Below, piece by piece: positions 9,801-19,614 of a stretch of DNA of 64,000 bases. The stretch lies in contig JALQCR010000008.1 in NCBI GenBank assembly GCA_023336205.1, positions 124,001-188,000 on the forward strand. The letters are read 5' to 3'. A program made the position numbers and the translations under genes. The notes below the pieces were generated by a model. The model made no database searches and was not told the origin of the DNA. It worked only from the letters and a program-made list of their open reading frames with translations. The first letter of the stretch is position 1. Each line of letters begins with the position of its first letter. This stretch comes from Pseudanabaena sp. Salubria-1 (lineage in GTDB: Bacteria; Cyanobacteriota; Cyanobacteriia; Pseudanabaenales; Pseudanabaenaceae).

Positions 9801-10284
9801 CTGCAATATCCTTTAGCTTTATCTCTGACCCAACTTCCAAAGATAGACAATATTCTTTGAATTCTTCAGGGCTTGGTAAATGAGGTTGGAGGGCGCGATC
9901 GGTTGCCACGATCGCTACTTTTTTCTTGTCGCCTTCTTGCTCGTCCCACTTTATCAAGTCTGCCAAAACCTGCATCTGTCCCCAAATAATCTCTGATTCT
10001 GTTGCATAGGGCTCGTAGGGCAATACATCAGAGGTGGGATAAAAATGCACGGTCTGCCAACCCATTGTTTCTAGTTGTACCGACCAGCGTCCCGCCTCTT
10101 CAATCGTAGCGGCGATGACTAGCATCAATCTTTCTTGCTTTTGGCTTAGGGTCGAGCTAACGATCCCTTTACCCACTCGCGATAAGCCCGAAAGAATGAG
10201 TTGATGCGATCGCGCCAATTTACTCTCTAGTTCATCAGTGAGAGGCGATCGAATTAATGAACGAATTACAGAGGAAAATGGCAT
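6838..10284 (-). CDS. mfd: Transcription-repair coupling factor Mfd
   Basis: Mfd removes RNA polymerase stalled at DNA damage and recruits UvrA. The 1148-residue length matches the family. An N-terminal UvrB-homology region ([17 protein letters not shown].., [12 protein letters not shown]) is followed by the RNA-polymerase-interacting domain ([17 protein letters not shown]) and a RecG-like helicase: Walker [13 protein letters not shown], Walker [10 protein letters not shown], motif [14 protein letters not shown], motif [12 protein letters not shown]-terminal TRCF domain ends the protein. Residues about 302-316 are an in-frame repeat insertion. Start ATG 10284 is the first in frame. Confidence 0.96.
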   Translation of the reverse strand: MPFSSVIRSLIRSPLTDELESKLARSHQLILSGLSRVGKGIVSSTLSQKQERLMLVIAATIEEAGRWSVQLETMGWQTVHFYPTSDVLPYEPYATESEIIWGQMQVLADLIKWDEQEGDKKKVAIVATDRALQPHLPSPEEFKEYCLSLEVGSEIKLKDIAEKLTLMGYEYTSTVETEGHWGRRGDIIDIFPVSSEMPVRIDWFGDEIERIREFEPSTQRPLDSIASVLLAPISYGHILGKLPQSDRDLDDEFTTQGFAVHPSSTASLLDYLPKSEQCLVVIDEIDQCQAHCDRWYESAEEICPPSQPLSQRERGERVERKLHRSFAECLEQIQKFDRLELFELAEETRGVNMSSRSIPAIPHQFGKLAQTIRDYREQKYKIILVSAQPSRTVALLQEHDCQAQFIPNVRDYPAIEKTHNLRIAVALKYSGTAEIQGFVLPTYRIVVISDREFFGQHALGTPNYVRKRRRAVSKQVDLNKLSAGDYVVHKNHGVGQFVKLEKLTLNNETREYLVIKYADGLLRVVVDQMSILSRYRGMNEGRPELHKMTGKAWANTTAKAKKAIKKIAFDLLELYAKRSQQLGYAFPPDNPWQQEMEDSFPYQATPDQLKATQDVKQDMESARPMDRLVCGDVGFGKTEVAIRTIFKAVTTGKQAALLVPTTILAQQHYHSLQERYAAYPVNIALLNRFRTTSEKKEICRKLKTGELDIVVGTHQLLSKDVEFKDLGLLVIDEEQRFGVAQKEKIKTMKTEVDVLTLSATPIPRTLYMAMSGVREMSLITTPPPSRRSIMTHLSRYNLELVRAAIRQELDRGGQIFYVVSRIDDIEEVSARVHEMLPSVRMAIAHGQMPESELEATMLSFNSGEADMMICTTIIESGLDIPRVNTIIIEDAQRFGLAQLYQLRGRVGRAGIQAHAWLFYQEKGELTDVARKRLKAIQEFTHLGSGYQLAMRDMEIRGVGNLLGAEQSGQINTIGFDLYMEMLQEAIAEIRGSEIPEVDDTQIDLPITAFIPAEYIPDGDRKMSAYRAVSSVTSRRELAQIIEDWQDCYGNVPAPAMQLLKVMELKLIAKRIGFSRIKPEGKQHVVLESKMEEPAWKLLHQHLPSHLQSRFVYSQGNVTVRGLGSLSHDKQLDSLIEWLDKMHLAKAEA
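9335..9377. repeat. Dispersed palindromic repeat inserted in frame in mfd
   Basis: CCCCTCTCCC (9341-9350), TCT and GGGAGAGGGG (9354-9363) form a hairpin inside mfd. The stretch encodes [16 protein letters not shown], low-complexity and unlike the surrounding protein. It resembles the intergenic repeat at 37089-37180. Confidence 0.65.
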
Positions 10285-10395
10285 GGTCTAGATAGTGAAA
10301 TTAGCAAATTTGTAAATGCGATCGGTGGTACTTATCACTAAGTCTAGCAATAAGCAGGGTGGGGTAAGCTCAATCAATAAGTACCTATGCAGAAT

Positions 10396-10452
10396 AAACC
10401 CAAACCTGTAAGGTTGCGCCCCGCAGGGGCACAACCTTACAGGTTTGGGTTT
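10396..10452. repeat. Palindrome between divergent mfd and methyltransferase genes
   Basis: Arms of 21 bp (10396-10416 and 10432-10452) are perfect and an inner GCCCC/GGGGC stem caps them. It sits between two gene starts, not two gene ends, so it is unlikely to be an ordinary terminator. The rest of 10285-10531 shows no gene. Confidence 0.8.
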
Positions 10453-10531
10453 GAAATTAATTTTGCCCATCTACTTAGAGTATATTAAGTAAATCCTTTA
10501 GATTTAACTAAGTTTATTCATATATAAAGTA

Positions 10532-11341
10532 ATGAGGCAGCCTACTTTTCAAGACAATTGGCTTCCAAGCTGGAAGTCCAGCTACCACTATGATCTACTA
10601 GAAATTTATGGGGTTTCGGATACTCTTGGCTATGCTTACGCTTATAACAATCGAAAAAAACATACATTAGAATTGATCCAAAAAGCTGCCAAGCCTGGAG
10701 CTAAGATTCTAGATGTAGCGGCAGCACAGGGAAACTTTACGTTGTTATTAGCAGAACTAGGCTATGAAGTTACTTGGAATGACTTACGCGAAGATTTAAT
10801 TGATTACGTTAAGCTAAAATGGGAATCAGGGCTTGTTCATTATGCATCAGGAAATATCTTTGATTTAAATTATGATGGTCAATTCGATGTGGTCTTAATT
10901 ACGGAAGTAATTGAACATGTGGCTCATCCTGATGATTTCTTGAAAAGTATCGCTAAAATGCTTAAACCAGGTGGGCATATTGTACTAAGCACTCCCAATG
11001 GCGGGTATTTCAAAAATAATTTGCCGAGATTTTCTGATTGCTCTGATCCGAGTCAGTATGAAGCAATCCAATTTCAGCCCAACTCAGATGGACATATTTT
11101 CTTGCTCCACTTAGATGAGATCGAAAGACTAGTCAATCAAGCAGGATTAGTTATTGAAGAGATTCGGCTAGTCACGAATCCATTAACTAATGGTCATATC
11201 AAACTGCATCATATACTAAAGATATTACCCAAATCTTGGGTTAAAAATTTTGAGGAATTTACTTATTCTATGCCTCTAGCATGGAAGAAAAAATTACATA
11301 CAGCTACCGTCGCTCTACTAACTCATCCAACTCAGCAGTAA
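10532..11341 (+). CDS. Class I SAM-dependent methyltransferase
   Basis: A 269-residue protein with a Methyltransf_23/UbiG-like Rossmann fold. Motif I is ILDVAAAQGNFTLLLAELGY (residues about 55-74), the acidic residue after beta-2 lies in VTWNDLRED, and the post-I region FDVVLITEVIEHVAHPDDF is typical of small-molecule methyltransferases. The N-terminus mentions no membrane segment. It is the first gene of the polysaccharide cluster, so methylation of a sugar or lipid-linked intermediate is the likely role; the substrate cannot be told from sequence. Confidence 0.85.
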   Translation: MRQPTFQDNWLPSWKSSYHYDLLEIYGVSDTLGYAYAYNNRKKHTLELIQKAAKPGAKILDVAAAQGNFTLLLAELGYEVTWNDLREDLIDYVKLKWESGLVHYASGNIFDLNYDGQFDVVLITEVIEHVAHPDDFLKSIAKMLKPGGHIVLSTPNGGYFKNNLPRFSDCSDPSQYEAIQFQPNSDGHIFLLHLDEIERLVNQAGLVIEEIRLVTNPLTNGHIKLHHILKILPKSWVKNFEEFTYSMPLAWKKKLHTATVALLTHPTQQ

Positions 11342-11342
11342 A

Positions 11343-11381
11343 ATAAGGAGCCAAATTTTTGTGACCCAGCGAATGGTTCCT
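11343..11381. repeat. Degenerate copy of a dispersed hairpin
   Basis: The left part AAGGAGCCAAATTTTTGTG and right part TGGTTCCTTAT resemble the AAGAACCAGTTTTTTGTGGCG..TGGTTCCTTAT hairpin at 58447-58490. The arms here pair imperfectly. Confidence 0.4.
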
Positions 11382-11401
11382 TATCAAATCCTAAAAACCT
11401 T

Positions 11402-12261
11402 ATGAGTGATTTGTCAACTGTAATATCTATAGTTACTAGGCTTCCACCTGCAATTGATGGAGTTGGTGATTATGCTTTAAATTTAGCTCGCCAACTTCGT
11501 AAGGATTACAATATTCAAACCCAATTTGTTGTTGGTAATCCTGACTGGAAAGGAGAATTAGAAATAGAAGGCTTTTCGGTTAATCAATTAATAGATAGTA
11601 ACTCTGACCAACTTACGGCTCTGTTAGAAGGCGATCTCAACTCGCCAGTTTTATTGCATTATGTGGGTTATGGCTATGCCAAGCGCGGCTGCCCGATCTG
11701 GTTGGTTGATGGGATACAGCGTTGGAAAAATTTATATCCACAGCGATCTCTAGTGACCATGTTCCATGAGATTTATGCCTCTGGATTGCCTTGGCAAAGT
11801 TCTTTTTGGCTATCACCTTTACAAAAAAATATAGCAACAAGACTAGTAAGACTCAGCGATCGCTGCATTACTAATACACAAGGTCATGCAGAAATCTTAA
11901 GTAAGCTAGTACCAAATCCAGAATTTAAATACATATCTCTACCTGTCTTCTCCAACATGGGTGAATTAAACTATGATTTACCTCTATCGAAGCGATCTAA
12001 AAGATTAGTGACATTTGGACATAAAAATAGTAGAGTGCGAATTTACCAAGAGCATGTAACAGATTTAACAAAAATTTGTCAAGATTTTCATATTAAAGAA
12101 ATATGTGATATCGGTAATCCGACTGGTGTGGAGTTACCCAACATTAGTAATGTATCTATTATAGAAAAGGGAATTATGGAGTCTTCGCAGATTAGTAAGA
12201 TACTAAGTGATTCTATTATTGGTTTTTTAATTTTTCCTCCACCTGTACAGCTAGCAAAATC
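11402..12261 (+). pseudogene. Glycosyltransferase, 5' part, split by an ISL3 element
   Basis: The N-terminal part of a GT4-like glycosyltransferase: SIVTRLPPAIDGVGDYALNLARQL is the usual donor-side start with a glycine-rich loop, followed by TMFHEIYASG. The reading frame runs into the insertion sequence at 12262 and stops at 12286. The remaining about 80 codons continue at 13508. Removing the element with one copy of the 8-bp target duplication joins PPPVQLAKS to TIFAAYCAHGLIPYMVSG in frame, so the intact protein had about 367 residues. The truncated product lacks the C-terminal lobe and is probably inactive. Confidence 0.85.
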
Positions 12262-13507
12262 GGGTCTTCTGGGTTTAAGGGGATAAGTAAATCTAATGAG
12301 AAAGACAAGCTAATAATCTAGAACGAAAATTTAAAAAATTTAAAAAACCATAAGCCTGTCGTTTAATTAATTTAATACGATTATTAAGTCCCTCCATCAC
12401 ACCACTAGATGTACGATTTAAAAAGTAGTTACAAATATTATCAAGATGATTACGAATGGTTTCCAAAACTGCGCCATAAACAGCTTTAGCTTTTTGAAGC
12501 CATTCTTTTAATTGTTTCTGACCCTCTTCAGGAGTTTTACAAGTCTCAAAAATACTTCTAAAGTCTTCTTTGAGATTATAAGCTAGTCGCAAGCGTTTAG
12601 AACATTTCAAGACATTTTCTAACTTCACTTTTTCTTCTTCTGTTAAGTCTACCTTGTTCTTTAGTAGAATAAATCGACTACCTTTAATCTTGATTTTAGC
12701 TTTTTGACGCAGTTGATTTAACTCTTTGATTAGTGGCTGCATAACATGAAATCTGTCGATGACAATTTTCGCATTTGGAAATACTTCTTTGACAACTTTG
12801 GGAAAGCCTCCCCACATATCAATGCTAACCTCCTCTACTTTTTCCCTTATCTCAATCGGTTGCTGCTTCAGGACTTCAATGATGTCATCTTGTTTATGAC
12901 TATCAATTACTTCTAGTAATGCTCCTGCGTCAATACTTGATACGACTGTCACAAAGTCTTTATGTCCTTTGCGTTTACTCACTTCATCAATACTCACTCG
13001 TTTTACTTCTTTCCAATCATCTTTTTTTTTAGAGAAAATTGGTGATTGAAAATCCCTTGTATTTGATCCCAACTCAAATATTCATCTCGACTTACTTGCT
13101 CCACACTCGCACTTTGTACTCGTTGATAAACATACTCCTCATACCTTTGTGTGTATCGTCTTTCCCAGTCTACAAAGGGTAACTTTTCCGTAAAATGTCT
13201 TTGACAATGTTGACAATAAAATTGGCGGCGCGGCGTATTTAAATAAACTATTTTCCCAAATACTGACAAATCTCGAATCAATATCGGTCGATTTTGTTTT
13301 AATTTTCCACCATGCGTATTACAATGCGGACAAGTAATTTCATCCTGTAAAAATCTCAACTTTAGGGTGATTTTATTTTCTTCTTCCGTAAAACTTTCAA
13401 CGGTTGTGTTGGGTAAATTTAGCAACCTATCTAGATACAAGTCCATACCTGTCACCACTTATCTTTGTGCTTCATTATACATTAATCCCCTCAAACCCAG
13501 AAGAGCC
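12262..13507 (-). mobile_element. ISL3-family insertion sequence, copy 1 (1246 bp)
   Basis: Terminal inverted repeats are GGGTCTTCTGGGTTTAAGGGG on the left and its counterpart with two mismatches on the right. The element is flanked by the direct repeat GCAAAATC (12254-12261 and 13508-13515), the 8-bp duplication expected of ISL3. It carries one transposase gene read in two frames. Confidence 0.92.
12293..13458 (-). CDS. ISL3 transposase, two frames joined at an A9 run
   Basis: The first frame (13458-13003, 151 aa) holds two zinc-binding CxxC pairs (CPHCNTH and FYCQHCQRHF), the usual N-terminus of ISL3 transposases. The second frame (to 12293) holds the DDE domain: SIDEVSKRK, VIDRFHVMQ and GVMEGLNNRIKLIKRQAYGF. 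The frames meet at nine A residues on the coding strand (13022-13030), where the 0 frame reads CTA-AAA-AAA-AAG. This contains the canonical -1 slippery heptamer A-AAA-AAG, and a -1 shift yields a protein of about 388 residues. An identical second copy suggests that the split is functional. Confidence 0.88.
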
Positions 13508-13756
13508 GCAAAATCAACTATTTTTGCCGCTTATTGCGCCCATGGTTTAATTCCTTATATGGTTTCTGGCAGCAAAATTACAATAAACAATCTGGAAATG
13601 GGTAAGCATTATCTCTCAACTAGCAACCCAAGCTATAATTTCTCTTTAAAAATTGGTCAGGAAATAGCCAATAATGCATACAACTGGTATCAAACTCATA
13701 ATTTGTCGAAACAAGCAAAGATTTTCTCTAAATACTTATTTGCGCAATACCAATAA
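13508..13756 (+). pseudogene. Glycosyltransferase, 3' part, downstream of the ISL3 element
   Basis: This frame continues the gene starting at 11402, from KSTIFAAYCAHGLIPYMV to the stop at 13754-13756. It has no start of its own with a proper context. It contains the end of the C-terminal lobe of the glycosyltransferase. Confidence 0.85.
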
Positions 13757-13774
13757 AAACAGTATTTTAAAAAA

Positions 13775-15020
13775 GGGTCTTCTGGGTTTAAGGGGATAAG
13801 TAAATCTAATGAGAAAGACAAGCTAATAATCTAGAACGAAAATTTAAAAAATTTAAAAAACCATAAGCCTGTCGTTTAATTAATTTAATACGATTATTAA
13901 GTCCCTCCATCACACCACTAGATGTACGATTTAAAAAGTAGTTACAAATATTATCAAGATGATTACGAATGGTTTCCAAAACTGCGCCATAAACAGCTTT
14001 AGCTTTTTGAAGCCATTCTTTTAATTGTTTCTGACCCTCTTCAGGAGTTTTACAAGTCTCAAAAATACTTCTAAAGTCTTCTTTGAGATTATAAGCTAGT
14101 CGCAAGCGTTTAGAACATTTCAAGACATTTTCTAACTTCACTTTTTCTTCTTCTGTTAAGTCTACCTTGTTCTTTAGTAGAATAAATCGACTACCTTTAA
14201 TCTTGATTTTAGCTTTTTGACGCAGTTGATTTAACTCTTTGATTAGTGGCTGCATAACATGAAATCTGTCGATGACAATTTTCGCATTTGGAAATACTTC
14301 TTTGACAACTTTGGGAAAGCCTCCCCACATATCAATGCTAACCTCCTCTACTTTTTCCCTTATCTCAATCGGTTGCTGCTTCAGGACTTCAATGATGTCA
14401 TCTTGTTTATGACTATCAATTACTTCTAGTAATGCTCCTGCGTCAATACTTGATACGACTGTCACAAAGTCTTTATGTCCTTTGCGTTTACTCACTTCAT
14501 CAATACTCACTCGTTTTACTTCTTTCCAATCATCTTTTTTTTTAGAGAAAATTGGTGATTGAAAATCCCTTGTATTTGATCCCAACTCAAATATTCATCT
14601 CGACTTACTTGCTCCACACTCGCACTTTGTACTCGTTGATAAACATACTCCTCATACCTTTGTGTGTATCGTCTTTCCCAGTCTACAAAGGGTAACTTTT
14701 CCGTAAAATGTCTTTGACAATGTTGACAATAAAATTGGCGGCGCGGCGTATTTAAATAAACTATTTTCCCAAATACTGACAAATCTCGAATCAATATCGG
14801 TCGATTTTGTTTTAATTTTCCACCATGCGTATTACAATGCGGACAAGTAATTTCATCCTGTAAAAATCTCAACTTTAGGGTGATTTTATTTTCTTCTTCC
14901 GTAAAACTTTCAACGGTTGTGTTGGGTAAATTTAGCAACCTATCTAGATACAAGTCCATACCTGTCACCACTTATCTTTGTGCTTCATTATACATTAATC
15001 CCCTCAAACCCAGAAGAGCC
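13775..15020 (-). mobile_element. ISL3-family insertion sequence, copy 2 (1246 bp)
   Basis: It has the same length, orientation and encoded proteins as the copy at 12262-13507, offset by exactly 1513 bp. The flanks TTAAAAAA (13767-13774) and TTAAAAAC (15021-15028) match at 7 of 8 positions. It lies in the gap between the broken glycosyltransferase and the FkbM gene. Confidence 0.9.
13806..14971 (-). CDS. ISL3 transposase, copy 2, two frames
   Basis: The protein frames are identical to those of the first copy: a zinc-ribbon N-terminal frame (14971-14516) and a DDE C-terminal frame (to 13806). The joining A9 run lies at 14535-14543. The identity of both copies points to very recent transposition. 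Confidence 0.88.
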
Positions 15021-15057
15021 TTAAAAACTTTAATCCATTCTTTTTTACAGCTCGACT

Positions 15058-15819
15058 ATGCCTATTAATTTCTCAGGTATTACTAATCAGAACATTTTAG
15101 GTAAAATCTTGCGATCGCCCTTGCGGTTAATTCCTCCGCAAACAGTATTGCCAATTTTGCAAGGAAAGCTTAGAGGCAAGAAGTGGATTGTTGGTTCAGG
15201 GCAGCATGGCGCTTGGTTAGGAAGCTATGAATATGAAAAGCAACTTCTTTTTCAACAAATCGTCCAAGAGGGAAATGTAGTATATGATTTAGGCGCTAAT
15301 AATGGTTTTTATACAATCCTAGCATCGGCTTTAGTAGGCAATCTTGGTAAAGTAGTTTCCTTTGAACCTCATCCACGCAATCTCGTCTTCCTGAGGGAGC
15401 ATTTGCTGCTTAATCTTGTTCAAAATGTAACAGTGATTGATGCTGCTGTTTCAGATCGTAGTGGTTTTATTCAATTTAGTGGAGATGGGTTTATTGGTCA
15501 TATTTCTGAGCAAGGAGAACTACGAGTTAAGACTGTTTCTTTGGATGAATTGATTGATACAAACCAAATTCCTCCACCAGATTTTATTAAAATTGATATA
15601 GAAGGTGCAGAAATGTTGGCTTTGCAAGGAGCAAAGTCCATGTTAAACAAATTACACCCCACAATTTTACTCGCAACCCACGGAAGTGAAGTTCATAAAG
15701 ATTGTTGTCAATTCCTTAATGCCCTAGGATATAGTCTTCAGCAAGTCTATGGAGATAGTATCCAAAATAACGATGAGATAGTTGCTTACTTTAACAATAA
15801 TAACTTTTGCCAGTCTTAA
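15058..15819 (+). CDS. FkbM family methyltransferase
   Basis: This 253-residue protein shows the FkbM pattern: VVYDLGANNGFYTILASALVG as motif I, VVSFEPHPRNLVFLREHL after it, and FIKIDIEGAEMLALQGA near the C-terminus. FkbM enzymes O-methylate sugars or other hydroxyls. Its place among glycosyltransferases suggests methylation of a surface glycan. The start ATG 15058 lies 37 bp beyond the ISL3 copy, so its original promoter or operon link may have been cut by the insertion. Confidence 0.88.
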   Translation: MPINFSGITNQNILGKILRSPLRLIPPQTVLPILQGKLRGKKWIVGSGQHGAWLGSYEYEKQLLFQQIVQEGNVVYDLGANNGFYTILASALVGNLGKVVSFEPHPRNLVFLREHLLLNLVQNVTVIDAAVSDRSGFIQFSGDGFIGHISEQGELRVKTVSLDELIDTNQIPPPDFIKIDIEGAEMLALQGAKSMLNKLHPTILLATHGSEVHKDCCQFLNALGYSLQQVYGDSIQNNDEIVAYFNNNNFCQS

Positions 15820-15870
15820 ACTTCAAGAGAGTGCGGTAGTGCTTCGCACTACCGCACTCTCTTGAAGTTT
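15818..15870. terminator. Palindrome at the end of the FkbM gene
   Basis: Perfect 25-bp arms (15818-15842 and 15846-15870) close on a TTC loop with a GC-TTC-GC tip, starting at the stop codon. A T-rich stretch follows. Confidence 0.85.
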
Positions 15871-15898
15871 TGATTTAAGAATTTTTGAATATTCCCAA

Positions 15899-17125
15899 AT
15901 GGTAATTACTATGACTGCTAACAAACATAGAGTTCTAATAGTTGCTTCACATCCAGTTCAGTATGCAGCATCTATATTTAGGCTTATGGCAAAGCATCCT
16001 AAATTAGACATAAAAGTTGCCTATTGTAGTATGCATGGAGTCAAATCCAGTTTTGATTCTGGATTTGGGGTTGAATTTTCTTGGGATATTCCTTTACTTG
16101 ATGGATATCCTTGGATAGAGATGAAAAACAACTCGCCAAAACCTCAACTAGGTAAGTTCTTAGGGTTGTTTAATATTGATATATGGAGCCTGATGACCAA
16201 AGAAAATTTTGATGCTGTAATTGTTTATACAGGTTATACCTATGCGAGCTTTTGGATTACTCTATTTGCTGCAAAACTAAAAAGAAAAGTATTCATTTTT
16301 AGTACAGACATTAGTGCCTTAGAACCGCGAAATAAGCTGAAGTTAAAAACTTGGCTAAAGAAGCTACTGTTACCATTTATATTTAACCTTGCTGATATTG
16401 TGATTGTTTCATCAACTCTTGGAAAGCAGATTGTCGCTAGTTTGGGAATTCCAGAAAAGCGAATCACACTAACGCCATTCTCTGTAGATAATGCTTGGTG
16501 GACATCTCAAGCTAATCAGGTTGATGTTAAAGAAATACGTAAAAAATGGAATATCCCAGAAACTGCGACTGTACTGTTGTTTTGTGCAAAGCTACAACTT
16601 TGGAAGCGTCCTCAAGATGTATTTAAAGCCTTTGTTCAAGCTAATGTGCAGAATAGTTATTTAGTGTTTGTCGGTGATGGAAGTCTCAAGGTAGAATTAG
16701 AAACTGAGGCAAATTTCTTAAAAGTACAGGACAAAGTTAAGTTTTTAGGATTTGTAAATCAATCTCAATTGCCATCAATATATTGCTCTGCCGACTTATT
16801 TATCTTGCCTTCCGAGTATGAGCCTTTTGGAGTAGTTGTTAATGAAGCTATGCTATGTGGTCTTCCTGTAATTGTTAGTGACAAAGTTGGCGCAGGCTAT
16901 GACCTAATCAAGCATGATGAAACTGGATTCGTTTATCCTTGTGGAAATATAGATGAATTAAAAATTATACTTAACAACACTCTGTCTAACCGTGAAAAGC
17001 TTGATAGTATGAGTATAGCTGCGCGTGACCATATACAATTGTGGTCTCCAGAAGAGAATATAGAAGCTATTGTTAAGGCTTTGAATACAATCAATAGTTT
17101 GAGAGAGAGTTCCCCTTTTCGGTAA
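15899..17125 (+). CDS. Glycosyltransferase family 4
   Basis: A 408-residue GT-B glycosyltransferase. The C-terminal nucleotide-sugar half shows VLLFCAKLQLWKRPQDVFKAF, FVGDGSLKVELE and the GT4 E-x7-E region LPSEYEPFGVVVNEAMLCGLPVI. The N-terminal half begins HRVLIVASHPVQYAASIFRLM. It is cytoplasmic, possibly membrane-associated. ATG 15911 (residue 5) is an alternative start. The last codons and the stop lie inside a palindrome. Confidence 0.88.
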   Translation: MVITMTANKHRVLIVASHPVQYAASIFRLMAKHPKLDIKVAYCSMHGVKSSFDSGFGVEFSWDIPLLDGYPWIEMKNNSPKPQLGKFLGLFNIDIWSLMTKENFDAVIVYTGYTYASFWITLFAAKLKRKVFIFSTDISALEPRNKLKLKTWLKKLLLPFIFNLADIVIVSSTLGKQIVASLGIPEKRITLTPFSVDNAWWTSQANQVDVKEIRKKWNIPETATVLLFCAKLQLWKRPQDVFKAFVQANVQNSYLVFVGDGSLKVELETEANFLKVQDKVKFLGFVNQSQLPSIYCSADLFILPSEYEPFGVVVNEAMLCGLPVIVSDKVGAGYDLIKHDETGFVYPCGNIDELKIILNNTLSNREKLDSMSIAARDHIQLWSPEENIEAIVKALNTINSLRESSPFR

Positions 17126-17142
17126 CTCTCTCTCAAACTATT
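17093..17142. repeat. Palindrome overlapping the 3' end of a glycosyltransferase gene
   Basis: Arms of 19 bp (17093-17111 and 17124-17142) surround a 12-nt loop. The left arm is coding sequence of the glycosyltransferase, and the stop codon begins at the right arm. It is probably a terminator. Confidence 0.8.
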
Positions 17143-17195
17143 TAATCTCACAAATACCCCCTTCAAAAAGAAATAGCGATCGCTGAAGTTTAATC

Positions 17196-18215
17196 ATGAG
17201 AATACTTATATATTCGCCATCTTTTTATCCAAATATAGGCGGATTAGAATCGATTATTTCCACATTGGCTCATGAATTTGTAGCTCAGGGGCATGAAGTT
17301 AAGTTAGTATCCCAAACTCTCGCTACAGACTCCCATCAATTTCCCTTTGAAGTTATCCGATGCCCCAACAATCAACAATTATTGCAACTTGCTAATTGGT
17401 GTGAAGTCTATTTTCAGGGATGCGTGAGTTTAAAAGGGCTTTGGCCGATTTTTTTAGTGCATCGACCTTTAGTCATCACCCATCAAACTTGGTATCGACG
17501 CAATGATGGCAAAGAGAGTTGGCAGGATCATCTCAAAAAGTTGGTTACTCGCTTTGCCACTAACATCTCCATCAGTCAGGCGATCGCAAAAGAACTGCCG
17601 ACAGCATCGACAATCATCCCTAACGCATATCGAGAAGATGTTTTTTGCGAGATGCCAGAAGTTGATCGCAATCGAGAGCTTGTGTTTTTAGGTCGTCTAG
17701 TCTCTGACAAAGGCGCTAATTTATTACTGGACGCATTGGTTCAACTCAAACTCGCAGGGCTCTTCCCTAAGTTGACTATCATTGGTAGCGGCGAAGAGGA
17801 GTATCGGTTGCGTCAGCAGGTAATAAATAATGAGCTTGATCAGCAGGTGATTTTTGTTGGTATTAAAGTTGGACAAGACTTAAGTAAATTACTAAATTCT
17901 CATCAGATTTTGGTAGTACCATCCTTGTGGAAAGAACCTTTTGGGATTGTAGCTTTAGAAGGGATCGCTTGTGGCTGTGTAGTTGTTGGCTCAGATGGTG
18001 GTGGACTAAAAGATGCGATCGGCTCTTGTGGTGTCACATTTCCGAATGGTAATACTCAAGCTCTTACACAAATTTTGCGAAATCTTCTGCAAAATCCAGA
18101 TCAATTAATCACCTATAAAACTAAGGCTCTAGAACATTTGTTGCGTCATCAGAAAACAGCGATCGCTAAAGCCTATCTAGAAGTGATAAAAACGGCTGTA
18201 GAATCTAGCAAGTAA
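17196..18215 (+). CDS. Glycosyltransferase family 4
   Basis: A 339-residue GT-B enzyme. The N-terminus MRILIYSPSFYPNIGGLESIISTLAHEF has the glycine-rich acceptor-side loop. The C-terminal half has LVFLGRLVSDKGANLLLDAL and the donor-site signature VVPSLWKEPFGIVALEGIACG. It follows in the same direction as its neighbours and probably adds one sugar to the same polysaccharide. Donor and linkage cannot be read from the sequence. Confidence 0.88.
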   Translation: MRILIYSPSFYPNIGGLESIISTLAHEFVAQGHEVKLVSQTLATDSHQFPFEVIRCPNNQQLLQLANWCEVYFQGCVSLKGLWPIFLVHRPLVITHQTWYRRNDGKESWQDHLKKLVTRFATNISISQAIAKELPTASTIIPNAYREDVFCEMPEVDRNRELVFLGRLVSDKGANLLLDALVQLKLAGLFPKLTIIGSGEEEYRLRQQVINNELDQQVIFVGIKVGQDLSKLLNSHQILVVPSLWKEPFGIVALEGIACGCVVVGSDGGGLKDAIGSCGVTFPNGNTQALTQILRNLLQNPDQLITYKTKALEHLLRHQKTAIAKAYLEVIKTAVESSK

Positions 18216-18237
18216 TTTTTTCAAGTTTCGTCATGCC

Positions 18238-19590
18238 ATGGAAATATTAGGTGCGATATTACTAGTCCTAGTAATTATTCTCGGAGCATCGCAAAACTGG
18301 AAACTCTCGATCAAAACGATTCTAGTGCTTGTCGTTGTCGAGGGTGCATTGCGGCGCTGGGTGTTTCCACAGGCGAGGGACTTAATTTATTTTTTCAAAG
18401 ATTTCATTTTGATTGGGAGCTATGTTGGCTTTGCCAGCCGACCAAGGCTCTTAATTGATCGATTCTCATGGATCAAAGAGCTAACATTTGTGATCGCAAT
18501 TCTTTGTATTTTACAAGCTTTCAATCCTAGTTTAGGTTCTCCCATCGTTGGGCTAATCGGCATCCGAGCGTATCTGCTATATATTCCTCTCTTATGGGTT
18601 ATTCCACATTTATTTGAATCGGGAGAAGAATTACGCAACTTCTTGCGCTGGTATTTCATCATACTTATTCCTGTCTGCATCCTAGGGATCTTCCAGTATT
18701 ATGCTCCACCAGATAGCATCATCAATGTTTACGGTATCGACGGAGCCGCAGCAAATGCCAGTGTAGGTGAGTTTGTGCGGATTACTGGTACATTTTCTTA
18801 TCTTGCGGGACACACTTCATATTTGGCTTTTTGTTTTTCTTTGTTAGTTGTGTTAATTGCCAGAGAGCAGACACTTAAATGGCAATTGATTTATGGACTA
18901 GAGTTAATACTTGTTGCCGCCAATTCTTTTATGAGTGGTGCAAGATTCATCATTATCTATGAAGGTTTATTTATCACCCTTTACTTGCTGCTTCTAATTT
19001 TCACGAGTTCTAGAAATGCTTTTAGCTCGATTAAGCGGTTATCTGTGATTATGGCAATCACTGCGATCGCGACAATAGTTTATTTTCAGCCAGCAATTCA
19101 AGCATTTTCAGACCGCGCTGTAGGCTCTGACTCAACCGAAGAAAGAATAATTGATTCAATTACTCAGGTTTTTGACTATGGCTCAATCAGATTAGATGGC
19201 TACGGTACGGGTGCAACCCAGTCTTCTGTCTTGTCTTTAAGGAGTGTGCTTTCACTTCCCGCAGGAGAGGTATTGCCAACAAGTGAAGGGGAAACAGGGC
19301 GTGTCCTAATTGAGATAGGGCTTTTGGGTTTTATCCTATGGTATGGCTTGAGGATAATTATTTTGGTGTCACTGTATATAACATTTTCTAGGCTCCGTAA
19401 TCCTTTTTACAAAGAACTATGTCTGGCAGTATTTCTATTCCATTTAATTAATATCACTGGTCAGTTGATAACCAATCCGACAATGCTAGTATATTTCTGG
19501 TTTTTGGGTGGATTTATTTATTTACTGCCCATATTGGAAGAAAAAGAGATGTTTATGGTTGTCAGTAACGAAGCTGATACTACAGAATAA
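18238..19590 (+). CDS. O-antigen ligase / Wzy-type polymerase membrane protein
   Basis: A 450-residue integral membrane protein with about ten hydrophobic segments and a large loop near residues 285-370 (DRAVGSDSTEERIID...GYGTGATQSS), as in O-antigen polymerases and ligases. The segment GEFVRITGTFSYLAGHTSYLAF and a late GETGRVLIEIGLLGFI are typical of this superfamily. It lies 22 bp after a glycosyltransferase gene and probably shares its transcript. A role in polymerising or attaching the glycan made by this cluster is inferred from context. Confidence 0.8.
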   Translation: MEILGAILLVLVIILGASQNWKLSIKTILVLVVVEGALRRWVFPQARDLIYFFKDFILIGSYVGFASRPRLLIDRFSWIKELTFVIAILCILQAFNPSLGSPIVGLIGIRAYLLYIPLLWVIPHLFESGEELRNFLRWYFIILIPVCILGIFQYYAPPDSIINVYGIDGAAANASVGEFVRITGTFSYLAGHTSYLAFCFSLLVVLIAREQTLKWQLIYGLELILVAANSFMSGARFIIIYEGLFITLYLLLLIFTSSRNAFSSIKRLSVIMAITAIATIVYFQPAIQAFSDRAVGSDSTEERIIDSITQVFDYGSIRLDGYGTGATQSSVLSLRSVLSLPAGEVLPTSEGETGRVLIEIGLLGFILWYGLRIIILVSLYITFSRLRNPFYKELCLAVFLFHLINITGQLITNPTMLVYFWFLGGFIYLLPILEEKEMFMVVSNEADTTE

Positions 19591-19614
19591 TATCAATTCT
19601 TTAATGACGAATAA

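Noticed and set aside
13367..13507. Start of the glycosyltransferase 3' part inside the ISL3 element
   Set aside because: This part of the frame is antisense to the transposase. Only the sequence from 13508 belongs to the glycosyltransferase.
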